From Prevotellaceae bacterium UBA6398 (GTDB lineage: Bacteria > Bacteroidota > Bacteroidia > Bacteroidales > Bacteroidaceae), in assembly GCA_002437495.1 (NCBI GenBank), contig DJQA01000007.1, forward strand, positions 1 through 44,803: 44,803 nucleotides of DNA, in the 5' to 3' direction. Positions 42,601 to 44,803 of the stretch are shown in pieces (within the stretch, counting starts at the first letter, position 1; the number at the start of each line of letters is the position of its first letter). Under the pieces are notes generated by a model that was not told the origin of the DNA, made no database searches, and worked only from the letters and a program-made list of their open reading frames with translations. The position numbers and the translations under genes are program-made.

Positions 42601-44336
42601 TTGGTAAATTTTGCGTCAATATCACCCTTTCCCTGCAAAATGGCATTGTCGGCAACAAACGTTACTTTCCCGGCACCACCGCGCAGCAATGCTGATATTT
42701 TTGTGTTGCTCAAGTCGTAATCTCCGATGCCGAATTTCACTATTTTCGCCTTAGCCGACATTTTCATGCTTTTCCCGAATGGGTCGAAACCGCTTCCCGA
42801 TGCTGATATTTGGGATGTGAGACTGTGCAACCCGCTACCCACCAAAATTTTTCCGATAGGCACACTCACCGCAGATATCTTTGCCCGATAGGAATTTAGC
42901 CGCGTGTCGAACCAACCGTTGACATTCGCTTTGCCCTGTCCGAGCAAAAGCCTTGAGTTTGTATCGTAGCGGCCGCCGCCGAATTTGAACGTTCCATAGG
43001 CCGACACCCCGCGCGGTATGTTTATTCCGCTCTTGGAGCCGAGTCCCAAGGCCTTTTTCAGATAATCTATGTTTTGTGTCTTGAGCGAATAGCGCAGGTT
43101 AACGCTGCGACTGTCGTCTGTTATGTTTTTCACTCGTCCGTCAAGGCGCAGCTGCATCATTCCGTCAACAGCCACCTTGCCGTTTTCCACGCGCAGGTTT
43201 CCCTTTTCCCCGCTTATTGCGGCGGATATGCCTATTGGCTTTCCCGGCAAAAGCTTCCCTACATCCGCTCCAAGTCCACCGGGAACAGCCGCCATTATGT
43301 CGCGACGGTCAACCTCGCCGTCTATCTTCATTTTTACAGCCCCTTTTCCGCCGGCTTTCAGAGCGTTGAACGCAAACACTCCCGTGGCGTTAAGTATGGA
43401 GTAAGGAGTTTTCAGCTTTAACCCGCCAAGCTCCAATTTTGAGGAATCAACATACAGCGTGCCGTCAATGCTTTTAAGCGCAAGTCCGCCCTTTTCCTTT
43501 GCCGAAAGTCCCGACAAACGCGCCCTTACCGCACCGCCATGATATCGCAAGTCGTCTATGCCAACATTGAAACCTGTTACCGCAATGTGATTTGGATCGA
43601 GTTTCTTTACATAGGCCTTGTATGGTATATCGTATGTGGCGGCGGTGTTGCGTATTCTTATATGGTCTGCCTCATAAAGGTCTCGGCCAACATCGAAACG
43701 GCCGTTTCTAACCGAAAGCCAACCCACAGATACACCAACCCGCATGGAGTCGCCCGGAAAGCGCAGCCTGACCGAAGAACTTGCTATGTCAAATCGTTTC
43801 AACCTTATTTTCCACGCCGATGGCTTCTTTTGTGTTGTGTCCTCCTTGGCTGTGCCGCTAAGCAAAACCATTATATTTGAGTCGGCAAGCTTTCCACCGT
43901 CAACGCTAATCAGCGATTTTGTGAAATCAATGCCACGACAACTTACTTTCAATTCGCCCACGCGTCCCTTTATCTGTGTGTCGCTTATAAAGTCCGCCGT
44001 GTTTATCTTGCCATCGTATATCTCCAACCCATCCACGTCAATGCGGCTCTTGAAAAGCGGGAGCAAAGCCACGTTTACCCTCATGCAGCGCGCGTCAACC
44101 ACCGTATCGCCCTTACGGGTGGCAAAAACGCTGATAAGGGCAAGGTCGAGCGGAAACGCAAGCCGCACCCTACCCACACGAAGCTTGATGTCGGTTTTCT
44201 CGGAAGCATAGTCGGCAACCTTATGAACAACAAAGTTCTGTATGGGCGGTATATAAAGAGCAACGGCAAGCAACAGAAACAGTGCCACCACCGAACCCAT
44301 TGCCGCCATAACCGCGCGGATAATCTTTTTAACCAT
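39669..44336 (-). CDS. tamB: TamB-type intermembrane transport protein
   Basis: AsmA/TamB-family protein that spans the periplasm as a long hydrophobic beta-groove and moves lipids or helps insert outer-membrane proteins together with its Omp85 partner. Of 1555 residues, an N-terminal anchor (AAMGSVVALFLLLAVALYIP, ~12-31) is followed by a very long repetitive beta region (SVDGGKLADSNIMVLLSG, GVSAYGTFKFGGGRYDTN and many similar). The conserved C-terminal DUF490/TamB domain covers about 1060-1500 (LKYTPTGEMYLTGRYTINSG, EYRIDNSAKRYVRLFYDH), ending in a Lys-rich tail (LKSKGKKRKKTKTAKAG). It is first in the tamB-tamL-GH97 operon, the usual TamB-before-TamA-homologue order of Bacteroidota being preserved. 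Confidence 0.92.
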   Translation of the reverse strand: MVKKIIRAVMAAMGSVVALFLLLAVALYIPPIQNFVVHKVADYASEKTDIKLRVGRVRLAFPLDLALISVFATRKGDTVVDARCMRVNVALLPLFKSRIDVDGLEIYDGKINTADFISDTQIKGRVGELKVSCRGIDFTKSLISVDGGKLADSNIMVLLSGTAKEDTTQKKPSAWKIRLKRFDIASSSVRLRFPGDSMRVGVSVGWLSVRNGRFDVGRDLYEADHIRIRNTAATYDIPYKAYVKKLDPNHIAVTGFNVGIDDLRYHGGAVRARLSGLSAKEKGGLALKSIDGTLYVDSSKLELGGLKLKTPYSILNATGVFAFNALKAGGKGAVKMKIDGEVDRRDIMAAVPGGLGADVGKLLPGKPIGISAAISGEKGNLRVENGKVAVDGMMQLRLDGRVKNITDDSRSVNLRYSLKTQNIDYLKKALGLGSKSGINIPRGVSAYGTFKFGGGRYDTNSRLLLGQGKANVNGWFDTRLNSYRAKISAVSVPIGKILVGSGLHSLTSQISASGSGFDPFGKSMKMSAKAKIVKFGIGDYDLSNTKISALLRGGAGKVTFVADNAILQGKGDIDAKFTKTFVKGKLNARLSALDIQKLSKGKKTMKLSTRSEASFYAGSDMSVYGIDARIDSIMFHVDSGKSFRAKDLLVKLDNHRDSLYAKVSAGDLHLTAHSCNNIDRISAQAHKFVAALKRQIKRKHLDQEALRKLLPTVSLMVDAGNDNPLSNMLKYRSGYSFNQLFLHLQSDPGNGIDGMGYIHSLNTGSILLDTMNISIYQDTTGLRFRSSVHNATRRNPYIFTAGLDGYLINNGVGVEMVYKNRNGVEGMNLGMRALLTDSGTTFHLYPENPVIAYRRFKVNKDNYLTLFDDKTIQSDIDLLADDGTGLKVYGNRTDSVSDITVSMNRVNMRELTSSIPFAPLVSGFLTGDLHVTKENDKIAAAYDFGIREMGYEGAPLGDIGFAGNYFPMPQKEAHYINVSVTRSGEEVANIDGAYYGKTDSLNACLQLEKFPAEMLNGFTGEKFGLGGCLGGDLDLTGTASEPMLNGKVLLDSVRINSDTYGINLRVQSDSAIVSNSVLHLDTLNFYSNRNNPLVVDGNLDFSNLSNVNMNMRVKAKDFNLINSKQTAKSEVYGTVYSDINLMVRGTLSNLFVYGNLYVLPKTDVTYVLKDSPLSAENDLNSLVSFVDFSDTAAVPTKKAAATGLTMALTVNINDAAHLHCDINDDKQSYVDVEGGGNLSLKYTPTGEMYLTGRYTINSGEMKYALPVIPLRTFYLTEGSYIEFTGEPMNPTLNIAAKERVKASVNENDKPRSVNFDVGLKLTQPLNRMGLEFTIEAPDDQTIQNQLASMSAEQKNKLAVSMLATGLYLEENNASNGLKTGNALNAFLQNQVQQIAGKALKSVDLSVSVEDGTSATGESNTDYSFRFAKKFWGNRVNVVIGGHVSTGEDARNDASSFIDNISLEYRIDNSAKRYVRLFYDHNSQDPLEGSLTEAGAGLVLRRKVGKFGDIFTFWKKEDGDSLKSKGKKRKKTKTAKAGVGMKREENGIKNKSVGNK

Positions 44337-44358
44337 CAGGTTATAGCATATTGGGGTG

Positions 44359-44366
44359 TAAAGTTA
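44359..44366 (-). promoter_or_regulatory. tamB operon promoter -7 box variant (TAACTTTA)
   Basis: TAACTTTA followed by CACC on the minus strand differs from TAnnTTTG only in the last base and lies 22 bases upstream of the ATG. Confidence 0.5.
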
Positions 44367-44575
44367 CGAAAAAAAAAGCACACCCTATTCCACGCCACAC
44401 GCCACAGCAAGCCCCCACCACAAATATTCCCTCATATACAACAAACTTTCCACACAGTAAGACATAGAAAAAACGAGCGATTGTCTGTTTTTTCAAAAAC
44501 CTTGATTTGCAGCAAATTGTCCTTTTGTCTCATCTTTTATTAATCATCTGGAATTAAATACGTTGCATAAAGCAG
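44367..44575. other. Intergenic stretch between tamB promoter and repeat copy H
   Basis: About 210 bases. GACATAGAAAAAACGAGC near 44461 resembles half a core plus spacer of the 21-bp repeat, followed by TTGTCTGTTTTTT, a weak hairpin (AGACA/TGTCT) with a T-tract; possibly a worn repeat unit or a plus-strand terminator. Otherwise nothing seen. Confidence 0.35.
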
Positions 44576-44656
44576 AAAAAAGGTCTGATGTAATTTGAAT
44601 TATATCAGACATAATTTTTTCCACATAGGACGTAGTTTTTTCCATGCCCCATGTGG
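44576..44656 (+). repeat. 21-bp-period intergenic repeat, copy H
   Basis: Cap AAAAAAGGTCTG at 44576-44587, cores at 44579, 44600, 44621 and 44642 (21-bp period), spacers TTTGAA, TTTTTT, TTTTTT. Cores one and two form an 11-bp stem (GTCTGATGTAA / TTATATCAGAC, one G-U) around TTTGAA, followed by ATAATTTTTT. A 21-nt tail (44657-44677) like that of copy E follows, then the MITE-like element. Confidence 0.9.
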
Positions 44657-44705
44657 TTTTCGGGGTGTTTGGGAAAGAACCGCCGGTTTAAGGTCTGCGC
44701 CAATT

Positions 44706-44803
44706 GTAGGGGCGTATGGCATACGCCCTGCACGACACCGCACAAACCGCATTGAAAGCCAACGCCGCGACATTGCAAACTCGCGCAATTCAGGGCGTAT
44801 GCC
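44706..44803 (+). mobile_element. MITE-like element, second copy, cut by window edge
   Basis: Begins GTAGGGGCGTATGGCATACG and aligns through its interior (ACACCGCA, ACATTGCAAA, GCGCAATTCAGGGCGTATGC) with the reverse complement of the element at 29511-29620. The right terminal repeat is cut by the end of the window. It lies 29 bases after the tail of repeat copy H. Confidence 0.75.

Overview
This window looks like chromosomal DNA of a Bacteroidales bacterium (Bacteroidota), GC close to 50%. Three things point there. Fifteen transcription units carry the Bacteroidota -7 promoter box TAnnTTTG (one as TAACTTTA) just upstream. The gene sets clpP-clpX-recQ and guaB-PPIase-PPIase-OstA-mutL are typical of the order. 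The envelope genes (OmpA-family porin, TamB with a lipoprotein Omp85 partner, GH97, GH106, GHL10 glycosidases, many lipoproteins) also fit. The genus cannot be fixed from sequence alone.

Layout. 1-1400: 5' end of a tRNA (minus) and trpS (plus). 1388-3060: small lipoprotein and OmpA-family porin (minus). 3654-11607: one long minus-strand operon guaB > PPIase > SurA-like PPIase > OstA-like > mutL, which joins GTP synthesis, periplasmic folding, an LPS-transport-type envelope factor and mismatch repair. 12038-17314: PAP2 phosphatase, recQ and clpP-clpX (minus). 17734-20596: uvrA (plus), overlapping tail to tail an ATP-grasp gene (minus, probably leaderless). 22148-24022: rplY-pth-S4 protein (plus). 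24031-25362: secreted beta-helix protein broken by two in-frame stops. 25693-29472: GH106 rhamnosidase-type enzyme with a coupled acetyltransferase. 29872-32643: GHL10 glycoside hydrolase-like protein plus lipoprotein (minus). 32676-33530: small membrane protein plus outer-membrane beta-barrel (plus). 33756-34893: lipoprotein serine protease with an insertion. 35115-44366: tamB-tamL-GH97 operon (minus).

The most unusual content lies between genes. Eight copies of one repeat (A at 3421, B at 11899, C at 17470, D at 22055, E at 25536, F at 29649, G at 35006, H at 44576) sit only at transcription-unit boundaries. Each is four (copy A: five) 15-bp cores spaced exactly 21 bp apart, separated by 6-nt A/T tracts. 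The cores follow a purine/pyrimidine-degenerate palindrome, YYAYRT-NNN-AYRTRR. Seven of the eight copies have a fixed cap reading AAAAAAGG at one end. Two copies (F and H) are followed in the same relative orientation by a MITE-like element with 21-bp terminal inverted repeats. I do not recognise this family. It resembles in style the tandem-block 'BrickBuilt' MITEs of Porphyromonas gingivalis, but the period and unit differ. Terminator, nucleoid/boundary and mobile-element explanations are each discussed in the findings.

All functional calls are from motif reading by eye; no database search was run.
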